Program-made: the position numbers and the translations under genes
Origin: Chrysomallon squamiferum
Taxonomy: Eukaryota > Mollusca > Gastropoda > Neomphalida > Peltospiridae
DNA: 64,000 nucleotides
Assembly: GCA_012295275.1 (NCBI GenBank)
Contig: CM022673.1
Span: forward strand, 21,382,913-21,446,912
Reading direction: 5' to 3'
The notes under the pieces: generated by a model
Seen by the model: the letters and a program-made list of their open reading frames with translations, nothing else
What the model was told of the DNA's origin: nothing
The model's database searches: none
Shown here: positions 27,607 to 40,732 of the stretch, in pieces
How positions within the stretch are numbered: position 1 is the stretch's first letter
How the letters are laid out: every line of letters begins with the position of its first letter

Positions 27607-30600
27607 GTAATTATTTGTGATATATATAAAATCATAGTGTTTGTTGGGTAATTACACATTTAGTTTTTTTAACTTTATCATCATCAATGACAAATTTAAT
27701 AAAGGCATTTTAATCTCCAAAGATTAAAAATAAATAAAAATGATATCAATAAATGTTATGGAAATAAAGTCTTAATTTTGGTATAATTATAAAATAAAGA
27801 AATAATGATGCAAAAGCTGAAAGTGTTAATGATTTTCAGAGTGGTTGATGGAAAACAGTGGATCATGGTTGATTTTATCACGCCACATCAGCTGGATGGC
27901 ATTCATACACAAGGCAGTCCAATTGAAGACAAATGGGTCACCAAGTTCATGGTTAATTACAGTACAGATGGAACACATTTCACTACTTACCAGGAAAATG
28001 GAAAACCCAAAATATTTATTGGTAATTCAGATAGAAATGGTGGCAAGAACAATGTCTTCAATAAAGAAATAAGTGCAAGATACATCAGGATTATCCCTCT
28101 AGAATGGGCTCCTGCTGGAATTGGTTTGCGGTTCAACATTCTTGGTTGCTACACATTCCTTCCAACAGTAAAACCAACAACTAGTCAGTATGTCAGTCCA
28201 TCTGTGTCTCCTGCTGTTAGTTCTGGTTCCACTAACAAGCCTTATACCATAGGAAACCAATCCCCATCAGTTAAACCTCACACAGGAGGGACAGTTTCAC
28301 CTACTGCAAAAATACCAGGTAAAATTATGTATTATATTAAAAAAAGAAAAGCAGAAAAGCCAGAAAAGCAGGTAAAATTATGTATAATATTAAAAAAAGA
28401 AAAGCAGAAAGGACATAATAATATTTAGGGAATGAATCTAGCTTAACATTACAGAGCAGTTGAAATATAGATAAACAGTTATCCTAACAAGTGTCATTCT
28501 TGTCATTATAGGTTTTCTCATTATAGCATATATTTAATTGTATTTTGTAGTCATATGTGGATCATCAATGGGTGTTGATAATGCACTGATTGTTAAAGAT
28601 GCACAAATAACATCATCAGGATACAGCAGCTTTGCATCAGTTGGATCAGTGGGCCGACTTTTTAACCAGTTTGGTGCCTGGTCTCCAGAGTAAGATATAA
28701 ACTGTTTGATATCTATTTTCTAAACAAAAGACTTTTATGTGGCAGCACTTTTGATATATGTTTGATCTACAGTTGTATGGTTTCATATAAATTAAGAGAT
28801 ATTAGGAAGATAGGGAACTCTATTTTGCCATATATGTGGCTACTCTTTTTTAATTAGCAGGACCTACACAGTACAGCCTTTAAGTAGCTGATAATAAAGC
28901 ACGGACTGAGACATTTCCAAAAATATAATTCATTCTGTGCCCATCTCACCTGTACTCCTAGCACTCATTTTATTTCTGAAAAGATTATAATTACAGCACA
29001 TTGTAATTAAACCTAAAATCATCTTGTTGATTAGTTCTTAGAATTTTTGTCACCTTATCCAAGAAACAGTTGAAGACTAAATACAATTTCAAAGTTCTTA
29101 TTAACATTTTTGATAAATGTGTTTTCAATAACTATTTATTAAATAGTAAGTTTTGGTTACAGGCACATGGATGGAAACCAGTGGATTATGGTAGATTTCC
29201 TTGAACCCAAAGAAATTAATGGAATTTTGACTCAGGGAAGTCCATTTACAGACCAATGGGTCACCAAATACAAAGTGTCATACAGTATTGATGGATACCA
29301 TTTTACACCATATAAAGAAAATGGTACAACCAAACTTTTTGATGGCAATACAGACAGATCTTACGTAATGAAAAATCTATTCATCCATCCTATTACTGCT
29401 CAGTACATAAAGATATTTCCAGTTGAATGGGCTCCAGCTGGGATTGCCATGCGGCTAAATATCCTTGGGTGCTACAGTACTGTTACAACTGCCATTCCAC
29501 AAACAAAACAAACTGCCAGTCCATCCATCCACCCATCTGGTCATACTGGAGTGACTCCCTCTTATCAACCATCTGGAGTCAGTGGAATTACACCATCCAT
29601 CCAGCCACCAAGTCACCATGGAGCTACTCCTTCACTAACACCTTCTGTTAGCCCAACTCTGACACCATCTTATGTATCAACACTTGAACCAAGTAAGTAA
29701 ATTAATGGATTAATGGATAAATATTTCTATGAATTTCAAAGTATGTATTTAAAGAAATTTTAACAGATACTTGTAACAATAAAATTGAAAATATTAAACT
29801 TCATTTTTAAAATTAAAGGAATATGACTGGAACTCAGTCACAAGAAAGAGAATTTTTTTTTTTTTATATCAATTTTATTGAAACAAAACTTAAGTTTGAA
29901 TTGTACTTTATGACATAACAAATAGGTAATATAAATTTGATTGTAATACAGTGTGCACACAGTCCATGGGTATTGAAAACTACAGAATTATAAATGACAG
30001 TCAGCTCAGCTCATCATCAAAGCTTAATAACAACCATGGACCAGAAAATGGAAGACTGTTAGAAGGCATTTCTCAATTCAGTGGGGCATGGGTTCATTCG
30101 TAAGTGACATTTTTATATATATTCTAAAATAAAAAAATACTTAATCATGAGTTTTGATAATCTCATTGCTGTCACTGGTCATAAAAGTTGAAAAGTCAAC
30201 AGTTCTTGAGACAAAATAAAACAAATTGATGGCAATTGGATAACTTGGGAAATCAATACATTAATTAATACTAATATATTTTTTAATATTTTGTTTTTAT
30301 CTCTTGCCATAAGTAGTAAAACATTCAGTTAATTTTGGTTTTAACTAATAATATTAATAATACTTTGAAAATTATGCTTTTGATGGATCTATTTATCCAG
30401 AGGTACTGATAAGGAACCTTGGATAATGGTTAACTTCCTAGAGCCCAAAAAGATATCTGGCATTGTTACTCAGGGTGCTGGATCAGAGAAAACATGGGTA
30501 ACTCAGTTTAAGATTTCATATAGCACAGATGGCATCAATTTTGAACAATATTCGGACAAACCTGCTAGTGGACAAGGCAAGGTATTTGATGGAAATACTG

Positions 30601-33600
30601 ACTCAGTAGGAACTATTACACGATTCTTCAGTCATAATTTGGTTGCTCAGTACATCAGAGTGATTCCTGTGAAAACTCATGGAATTGGTGGTTTTAGATT
30701 TAATATTCTTGGATGTAACCCATCTCCTCTCAACACTCTGATACCACTCAAGTCTACAGTTTCCCCATCACTGAAAACAGGAGCCACTCCCACTGTATCA
30801 CCTTCTCCAGTAATGCAAGTCACCACATCTTCTGTTCCAGGTTTGCCCATATCTTCAGGTAAATCTTGAAAGAGTTCACATTGTTTCTATCAGCAATACA
30901 ATTAAACTTTAGATTTATGAACTAAAAGAAATTTATTCTATTAGATTTTAAAAAAAAATCATAAATAGTTTCTTTCTTCTGATAATATTTACAATTATGA
31001 AATCAGATAACTTTTAATCTGGATTGCCTTAGATCGTACTTAAATAATAATACACTTGCATGTTAATGGATTAAACAAAAGAAGGCATTCAAAATATGCA
31101 CTATTTTGAAACTTTATTTTTAGTATGCCTTATTCCAATGGGAATAGAGAATATGTACATAGTACACAATTCTCAGCTAACAGCCTCATCATTTAAAGAT
31201 GGTTTTCCACCTTCACAAGGACGTCTGTACAATGTACCCATCAATAAATTAGGTGGGGCTTGGGTATCAAGGTATTGTATATAATTTTCTTTTTATGAAA
31301 TCATTATTATACTGTTTTTTCAAACTGGTCAGGTCATAACTACTTGAAAACCTAATTAATAGAAACTCTTTTTATATTTTTCTGTATATTGAAAGAAGCT
31401 ACACTGACAAATGATTTTCTCATAAGACTAAAAATGACAAATAATCACTAAGTTTTAGTTCTTTCTTATTTTTTTTTTTTTTTATTTATTATTTCTATTC
31501 ATCTTCTTTTTTTCTTTCCCAGAAACAAAAAATCTATTTTATTGTTAATAACACTGACTTTTTTCTCTGTTCTTAGCTCATTGAAGGATCAATGGATACA
31601 AGTGGATTTGCTAAAACCTAAACTGATATCAGGTGTCATAACACAGGGAAGTCCTCTAGATGCAAAATGGGTTACCACATACAATGTCTTTACCAGTCTT
31701 GATGGAAAATCATTTACTCCATACACAGATATGCCAAGTGATACTACTCCGAAGTCATTTAATGGCAATGTGGACCAAAATACACCACATAGGGAATTAT
31801 TTAATCGGGATATTGTAGCAAGATTTATAAGAATTGTACCACTAACCTGGAGTCCTGGAGGAATAGCTGTTCGTTTCAATATTCTTGGTTGTCAGCCTGA
31901 CAAAGCTAGACCAATACCTCCAACAACAGTGAAACCTCTGTCAGACAAAACTACTAAACCAACACCAACAAGAAAACCAACTGTAATACCACCATCTGGA
32001 CAAACAGGAAAACCAACAGTGATACCACCATCTGGTCAAACAATAACACCAACTGTGATACCACCATCTGGTCAAACAGGAAAACCAACTGTGATACCAC
32101 CATCTGGACAAACAGGAAAACCAACTGTGATACCACCATCTGGACAAACAGGAAAACCAACTGTGATACCACCATCTGGACAAACAGTAACCCCAACTGT
32201 GATACCACCATCTGGACAAACAGGAAAACCAACTGTGATACCACCATCTGGTCAGCAGGAAACACCAACTGTGATACCACCAACTGGTAAGCCAGTAACC
32301 CTAACAGTCATGCTATCATCTAATGCCACAGAAAAAATAACTCTGGTATCAACATATTCTTCATTCCAAGTTAGACTTTTTGTTACAAATATTCAATAGC
32401 AAACATATTTAGACCACTGCTTTTTTATTATTTACTTCAGTTTTAAGATATGTATTACACTTATTTTAAAATAAAATATATATTCATTGATAAAAGCTAA
32501 TTATTTATTTGTCTAGTGACACCACAGCACACAGAAAACATTGGCTGTTAACAAAATAAATTGAAATAGATATTAATATAAAATTTGATGAACAAAATAA
32601 ACACTGTATTAATTACTATACCATTATCAAATAAATATCACTTGTCAAAATTGATTTTTCTTTAATCTTTTAAATTTTATATATATATATATATAAAAGT
32701 AAAGCAATTTCATTGTCATATTTGATTCAAAAAGAAGACATATAAATGAAATAATTAATATTAGGTTAATAACACCTCATCACTTTTCATATGCATTATC
32801 CCACAAAGAGTAAGATACATTCAAAGCACTGATAAGTCAAGGCCATTGGCAATAATGAGAAACAGCCCTGTAAGAGCTGCAAGAAGAGAAGAGTTTGCAC
32901 CAGTCATGTCTTACCCTGCACTCTAACCACAAATTTACAACAATAAAGAGGTGGATTTAAAAAGTGCATTATCTATCTGTCTATCTATCTATCAATCTAT
33001 CTATCTGTCTATCTATCTATCTATCTATATACACACATGTATATAAATGTCTTTTTAATTTAAAAGATTGTGATGTTTCGATGGGAGTTGAGAATCTAAG
33101 AATCATTGGAGGTCGTCAGTTATCAGCTTCATCTATTTTGGACAAATTTCACAGTGCTGAACGAGGTCGTCTGTACACAAATAAAGATGGCTATTTTGCA
33201 GGAGCATGGGTTCCTCAGTGAGTATATTATAATCAACTGTGTAGCTCCAGTAATGAATCTCACTGTCAGTGACATTTGAAGTTGAATTTTTATTAGATTT
33301 TATGATAATGGTAAATAAGCAAAACATTCTTCTTGTGAAATGAAAAATATTGTTACTAATTCTGGCCAGTTTATTCATTCCCAAATGCATAAAAACACTG
33401 AATAGGCTATATTGTTAAAGTATTTGGTTTTAGTTTTCAATATAACTTTTAACAAGTAAATGTTTTAAGTGTAAGTTAAAATAATTCAAATAACAATAAG
33501 TTTAACATCTTTTAAAATTAAAAGTTAAATAAATAAAATGAAAATGTGCGGGTACATTAAAGACAAGCTTGAAGAAAGGAACAACAGAATTTTTTTATTT

Positions 33601-36600
33601 CTTTGTTGTTTTTCACAGAGTTCCTAACAATCGTCAATGGATTCAAGTTGATTTCGGTGCACCATATCCAGTTGCTGGCATTATCACACAGGGTCGATCA
33701 GATATACCTCAGTGGGTGAAGAAATATGAAGTATATTATAGTAATGATGGCCATCACTTTAAACCTGTGTTGACTGGCACTTCAGAAGTGAAGGTTTTTG
33801 AAGGAAATGTTGATCAGAATACACCTAAACAGAATACCTTCTCAGTTGTTATAGCAAGGTTTATTAGGATCCGCCCCATTGAATGGCATCAGGCAGTGGC
33901 TTTAAGATTTAATGTTCTTGGTTGTATACTTCCATCGCCAACACCTAGCCTGCCAACTGTGTCAACTGTAGGTCCAACCACAACTCCTTGTATGTATTGG
34001 ACACCATGGGTAAACAGTCACAGGCCAGAAGCTACAGGAGAACATGAATCAGTGTTCAACATGAAGAACTATGTCACAGTGTGTGATATAAAGTATATAA
34101 CAACTATTGAGTGTCGTACAGTGGATAAAAAACTGAGTCCTCAGCAGGATGGTCAAATAGGTGTTGAGTGCAGTTTAGAGAAAAAAGTTCTTATTTGTGA
34201 TGGCAAAAAACAAGTAGGTGATGCATGTCATGATTATGAAATTAGAGTGTTCTGTGATGAATGTATTAAGCCAACACAATTTCCAACACCTGAAACTAGT
34301 CCTCATTCACCTTTGACTCCATCAACAGGAGAGGTCCCAAGCATTAAACCTCCCATATGCATAGATCGATGGAGTGAATGGATAAATAAAGATACACCTG
34401 ATGGAAAAGGAGATTTTGAATCTCTTACTGTTCAAGAGTTAGATGTATTTTGTCCAGGAGGAATGATTTCTGACATATTATGTGTTAGTGCAACAACAGG
34501 ACAACAGTATTACTTGACAGGGGATATTGCTTCCTGCAATGCATCAAGTGGGTTTCAGTGCAGCAATGTCAATAATAGTCCACTAACTTGTCAAGACTAT
34601 AAAGTTAAATACAAGTGTCACTGCAGATGTAAGTAAAACCACTTTTCAGTAGTACTGAACTAAAAAAACAACATTTACCAGCATATATTCAGTAATATTT
34701 GGACAAAATTTAGTATCATACAAGTTACTTAAACATATGTTTCTATTTTATTATTCTTATAATAGCAGGTTCTTTGATTAAGTACTATCAAATATTTTAC
34801 ATATTTTCAAATCAATATTAGTACACTGAATAATGTTTTGTAACAGAATGAATTCATTTTCATTTCTCATCTATTCTGCCATTTCCAACACTATTAAAAT
34901 TAACTTCTTACTGATCCTTATCTTTAGTCAATTTTATTTCATAATAATACAGATATATTACTAAATAGAACTATTTTTGGCATTTTACAGCTACTCCAAC
35001 TGTTTCTCTACAACTGTGTTCAGTCAGCAAATGGTCTGAATGGATAAACAGAGATACACCTGATACAGGAGAAGGTGATCATGAAGCATATACAACAGAG
35101 GAGCTGATGAAATTCTGTCCAGGTGGAGAAATCACTGACATAGAATGTGTAACAACAGATGGCATTGCCTCGTACAGTTCAGGAGAAATTAACACTTGCA
35201 AGAAAGATACTGGATTAAAGTGTGAAAATAAAAGACAATTTCCCTGTTCCTTGTTCTGATTACAAGATAAGATACTTCTGCAAATGCTCTCCCGTGGTGA
35301 CATCACCTTCATTATCCACTGGACCCTCAACAGCCACACCATCTACTACACAAGAAATGACATCTTCTGTCTCTCCAACTTCAGGAACATATAAAATCTC
35401 TACAGGTTCAACTGAACAACTGTGTTCAGTCAGCAAATGGTCTGAATGGATAAACAGAGATACACCTGATACAGGAGAAGGTGATCATGAAGCATATACA
35501 ACAGAGGAGCTGATGAAATTCTGTCCAGGTGGAGAAATCACTGACATAGAATGTGTAACAACAGATGGCATTGCCTCGTACAGTTCAGGAGAAATTAACA
35601 CTTGCAAGAAAGATACTGGATTAAAGTGTGAAAACAAAGACAATTTCCCTGTTCCTTGTTCTGATTACAAGATAAGATACTTCTGCAAATGCTCTCCCGT
35701 GGTGACATCACCTTCATTATCCACTGGACCCTCAACAGCCACACCATCTACTACACAAGAAATGACATCTTCTGTCTCTCCAACTTCAGGAACATATAAA
35801 ATCTCTACAGGTTCAACTGAACAACTGTGTTCAGTCAGCAAATGGTCTGAATGGATAAACAGAGATACACCTGATACAGGAGAAGGTGATCATGAAGCAT
35901 ATACAACAGAGGAGCTGATGAAATTCTGTCCAGGTGGAGAAATCACTGACATAGAATGTGTAACAACAGATGGCATTGCCTCGTACAGTTCAGGAGAAAT
36001 TAACACTTGCAAGAAAGATACTGGATTAAAGTGTGAAAACAAAGACAATTTCCCTGTTCCTTGTTCTGATTACAAGATAAGATACTTCTGCAAATGCTCT
36101 CCTGTGGTGACATCATCTTCATTATCCACTGGACCCTCAACAGCCACACCATCTGCTACACAAGAAACGACATCTTCTGTCTCTCCAACTTCAGGAACAT
36201 ATAAAATCTCTACAGGTTCAACTGAACAACTGTGTTCAGTCAGCAAATGGTCTGAATGGATAAACAGAGATACACCTGATACAGGAGAAGGTGATCATGA
36301 AGCATATACAACAGAGGAGCTGATGAAATTCTGTCCAGATGGAGAAATCACTGACATAGAATGTGTAACAACAGATGGCATTGCCTCGTACAGTTCAGGA
36401 GAAATTAACACTTGCAAGAAAGATACTGGATTAAAGTGTGAAAACAAAGACAATTTCCCCTGTTCCTTGTTCTGATTACAAGATAAGATACTTCTGCAAA
36501 TGCTCTCCCGTGGTGACATCATCTTCATTATCCACTGGACCCTCAACAGCCACACCATCTGCTACACAAGAAACGACATCTTCTTCTGTCTCTCCAACTT

Positions 36601-39600
36601 CAGGAACATATAAAATCTCTACAGGTTCAACTGAACAACTGTGTTCAGTCAGCAAATGGTCTGAATGGATAAACAGAGATACACCTGATACAGGAGAAGG
36701 TGATCATGAAGCATATACAACAGAGGAGCTGATGAAATTCTGTCCAGGTGGAGAAATCACTGACATAGAATGTGTAACAACAGATGGCATTGCCTCGTAC
36801 AGTTCAGGAGAAATTAACACTTGCAAGAAAGATACTGGATTAAAGTGTGAAAACAAAGACAATTTCCCTGTTCCTTGTTCTGATTACAAGATAAGATACT
36901 TCTGCAAATGCTCTCCCGTGGTGACATCATCTTCATTATCCACTGGACCCTCAACAGCCACACCATCTGCTACACAAGAAACGACATCTTCTGTCTCTCC
37001 AACTTCAGGAACATATAAAATCTCTACAGGTTCAACTGAACAACTGTGTTCAGTCAGCAAATGGTCTGAATGGATAAACAGAGATACACCTGATACCTGA
37101 TACAGGAGAAGGTGATCATGAAGCATATACAACAGAGGAGCTGATGAAATTCTGTCCAGGTGGAGAAATCACTGACATAGAATGTGTAACAACAGATGGC
37201 ATTGCCTCGTACAGTTCAGGAGAAATTAACACTTGCAAGAAAGATACTGGATTAAAGTGTGAAAACAAAGACAATTTCCCTGTTCCTTGTTCTGATTACA
37301 AGATAAGATACTTCTGCAAATGCTCTCCCGTGGTGACATCATCTTCATTATCCACTGGACCCTCAACAGCCACACCATCTGCTACACAAGAAACGACATC
37401 TTCTGTCTCTCCAACTTCAGGAACATATAAAATCTCTACAGGTTCAACTGAACAACTGTGTTCAGTCAGCAAATGGTCTGAATGGATAAACAGAGATACA
37501 CCTGATACAGGAGAAGGTGATCATGAAGCATATACAACAGAGGAGCTGATGAAATTCTGTCCAGGTGGAGAAATCACTGACATAGAATGTGTAACAACAG
37601 ATGGCATTGCCTCGTACAGTTCAGGAGAAATTAACACTTGCAAGAAAGATACTGGATTAAAGTGTGAAAACAAAGACAATTTCCCTGTTCCTTGTTCTGA
37701 TTACAAGATAAGATACTTCTGCAAATGCTCTCCCGTGGTGACATCATCTTCATTATCCACTGGACCCTCAACAGCCACACCATCTGCTAAACAAGAAATA
37801 ACACCATCAACTTCTGTGTGTATTGGTAGTAAATGGTCACAGTGGATAAATAGAGACAGACCAGACATTGGAGGTGGGGACTTTGAAACATTTACACCTG
37901 ATGAGTTTGGTGCATTTTGTCCAGGAGGTGAAATAGTCAATATTGAATGTCAGACAGTCCAGAACATTTCAGTCAGTAGCTCAGGGGAAGTGGTATCCTG
38001 TGACAAAGATAGAGGCTTAAGATGTGATAACAGTGATAATTATCCTATTCCTTGCTCTGATTATAAAATCAGATACCTCTGCAAATGTACATCTAGTGTT
38101 ATTCCAACAGGCAGTGTAACATGGATTAATCCAAGTTTTGACCCAAGCAGGACACCAACAGCTGTCACTGATGTGCCTCCCCTCCAGACATGTACACAGA
38201 GCTCTTTATCTCCATGGGTAAACAAAGACACTCCTGATACTGGAGATGGTGATCATGAATTTCTCACAAAAGATGAATTGGCAAGATTTTGTGTTGGTGG
38301 AACTGTCACAAGAATTGAGTGCTATGCTGGGGATATTCCTTTTGCCAGTACAGGAGAAATTGCAACATGTGATCTACAAAATGGTTTGGTTTGCAATAAC
38401 AAAGATAACGAACCTGTTCCTTGCAGTGACTATAAAGTCCGATATTTATGTGAATGCAGTGGTAAGTGACCTTATTAGTTTTGACAGTTGATGTTTAATA
38501 GGACAGTTTAACTTTTAATTCTTTTATATTTGTTCTTACCCCATTCAACCATGGGTGTAAAAATAATATGTAAAATTAATAAATGGTATTCTATTTTTAA
38601 ATCGTTTACAATAGTTATTTTGGCAAACTAAATAATATTATAAACTGGGTTATATATATTTTCTTTTCATGAATATTTTCTTAATTTTTAAGGTAAAGCA
38701 ACAACCATCTCCTCAATGTCACCATCAACTGTTAACAGCAAGTTGTCATTACAGTGTGCATGGTCACCCTGGCTTAATGCTGACAAGCCAGACAATCTTG
38801 GAGATCTTGAAACCATTGATGCCTTAAAAACTCAGTTTGGTGTATGTAAACATATGGTAGACATTGAGTGTAGAATTGCTGGCACAACAACACTGTCTAA
38901 AGATGCAGGACAAAATCAGATTTCTTGTGACATCAACAATGGTCTACGTTGCTATAACAATGAACAGTTTAATTCTCAGTGTTATGACTATGAAGTACGT
39001 GTTCTTTGCTGGAGTTCCCACTGCACAGGTATTTCAACTGTCATTTATTAATAACTTTATTAGATTCCATTTGTTTATTTACTATTGTTTTGTTTGGGGG
39101 TTTTTGTTTGTTCTTATTAAAATAATAATTTGGGAAAATGCAATTTTTTAGGTTAAAATATTAATCCTATTTTAACATAATATTATCTTAGTACAGAATT
39201 TTAATAATACAAAGGGTATGAGCTTTTGTTCTGTATTTAATATAAATAAAAATAAAAATACTTGTAAATCTTTTAAAGCAAAAAACAAACTTTTCGAATA
39301 AATGTTTTGTATTCAATATCAAAAACAAAGTTTCTGAATTATTTTGTTTTAAAAGATAAAAATTATTTTATTTAACCAGTATGACATGCATAGTAAATAG
39401 TTTTTAAAATGTTTAATTCTTGATATTTCCATTAAAATTAAATTAAAAACAGTTTCCAAATATTTATTATAAACTTATTATTATCTTTTGTCTATCATTT
39501 TACATTCTTACAATAGCATAAACACAATGTAGAAACTTTCTTTCAGGAATCAAACCTACTCCACCACCACTTATAACTCCTGGTATTGAACCTTCTTTAA

Positions 39601-40689
39601 CTCCATCAAAAGCACCAGCAGCCACACCATCAAAAGGACCTGGCACAGAGATTAATAAACCACATCTAACAACAACACCACCGAGACAGAAATTTGAAGG
39701 TACAACAACAGGTAATATACTATGTTATTTGTCTTTAATATAAATTAATAATCTCAGGTCATTCATGTATAACATGTGTAAAAAATATAAAAAATAAAAT
39801 AAAATAAAAAATATTTTGTACTTCTGCATGGGTCAGATTCCCTCCCTCCCTGTTTCCACAGTGGGATATAAATAGTGTTGTTTTCACTTTTTGTGTCTGT
39901 AAGTGTGTGCATTTCTATTCAGACTGATATTGTAGTTATACTTACCTGTCCTGATCCTCATACACTGGATTGGACCCATTCTGATTCTACAGTATGTATG
40001 TTCTATAAGGACAGCCACTCTCAAAATACAAGTTAAATTTTTATTTTACATAACAAAAAATACTGCCTTCATTTTAAAATAATATTTAGATAATTTTTTT
40101 ATTGTTATTGAAAGTTTGGGAAAACTTTTGTATTTAAAACATTTGTTTTCTCATTTTTTACCCTTATATTTGCATTCACAAAATGTATGTGTTCACATTA
40201 TTTTATGGCATATAATATTGTTAGACATATTTTTTAATTCTGTAAACAATCTTCTATTTTATGCAGCTGCATGTCCAACTGGCAGCTATTGGGATGCTTG
40301 TGCCTTTACATGTGAACAGATGTGCCACTCTGCTGCTAGTGATGTCTGTGAAGGCGAAGCATCTACACAATGTGTACCTGGATGTTTGCCAATAGGACAG
40401 GCAGCAAAGCAGTGCAACACAGGAGAGCGTCTGAAAGCAAATGATCAGTGTGTTAAGACGGAAATGTGTACTTGCAGGAAACAGGACAATACCATAGCAT
40501 TGGTGAATATCACATATGTATTATTTTATAAGTAAGCTTTAACAAAATACAGATGCTATCTGAGAAACATAAAACAGTTTTATTGACATAGAAATTGTAA
40601 GGATGTAGTTAATATATTTATTAATATGTTTAAAGTTCAAGTAGATTTTTTTTTAAATTTGAAAGATGTAAAAAGAGTGAGAAAAAAAA

Positions 40690-40732
<43 letters not shown>

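Noticed and set aside
31941-32283. Minus-strand open frames of about 90-110 residues with repeated WWYHSW or QMVVSQL
   Set aside because: They mirror the [12 protein letters not shown] coding repeat of exon 45.
34991-38461. Programmed ribosomal frameshifting as the explanation for the three indels in exon 48
   Set aside because: The indels differ in type, are absent from sister units, and have no shared slippery site, so error or mutation is simpler.
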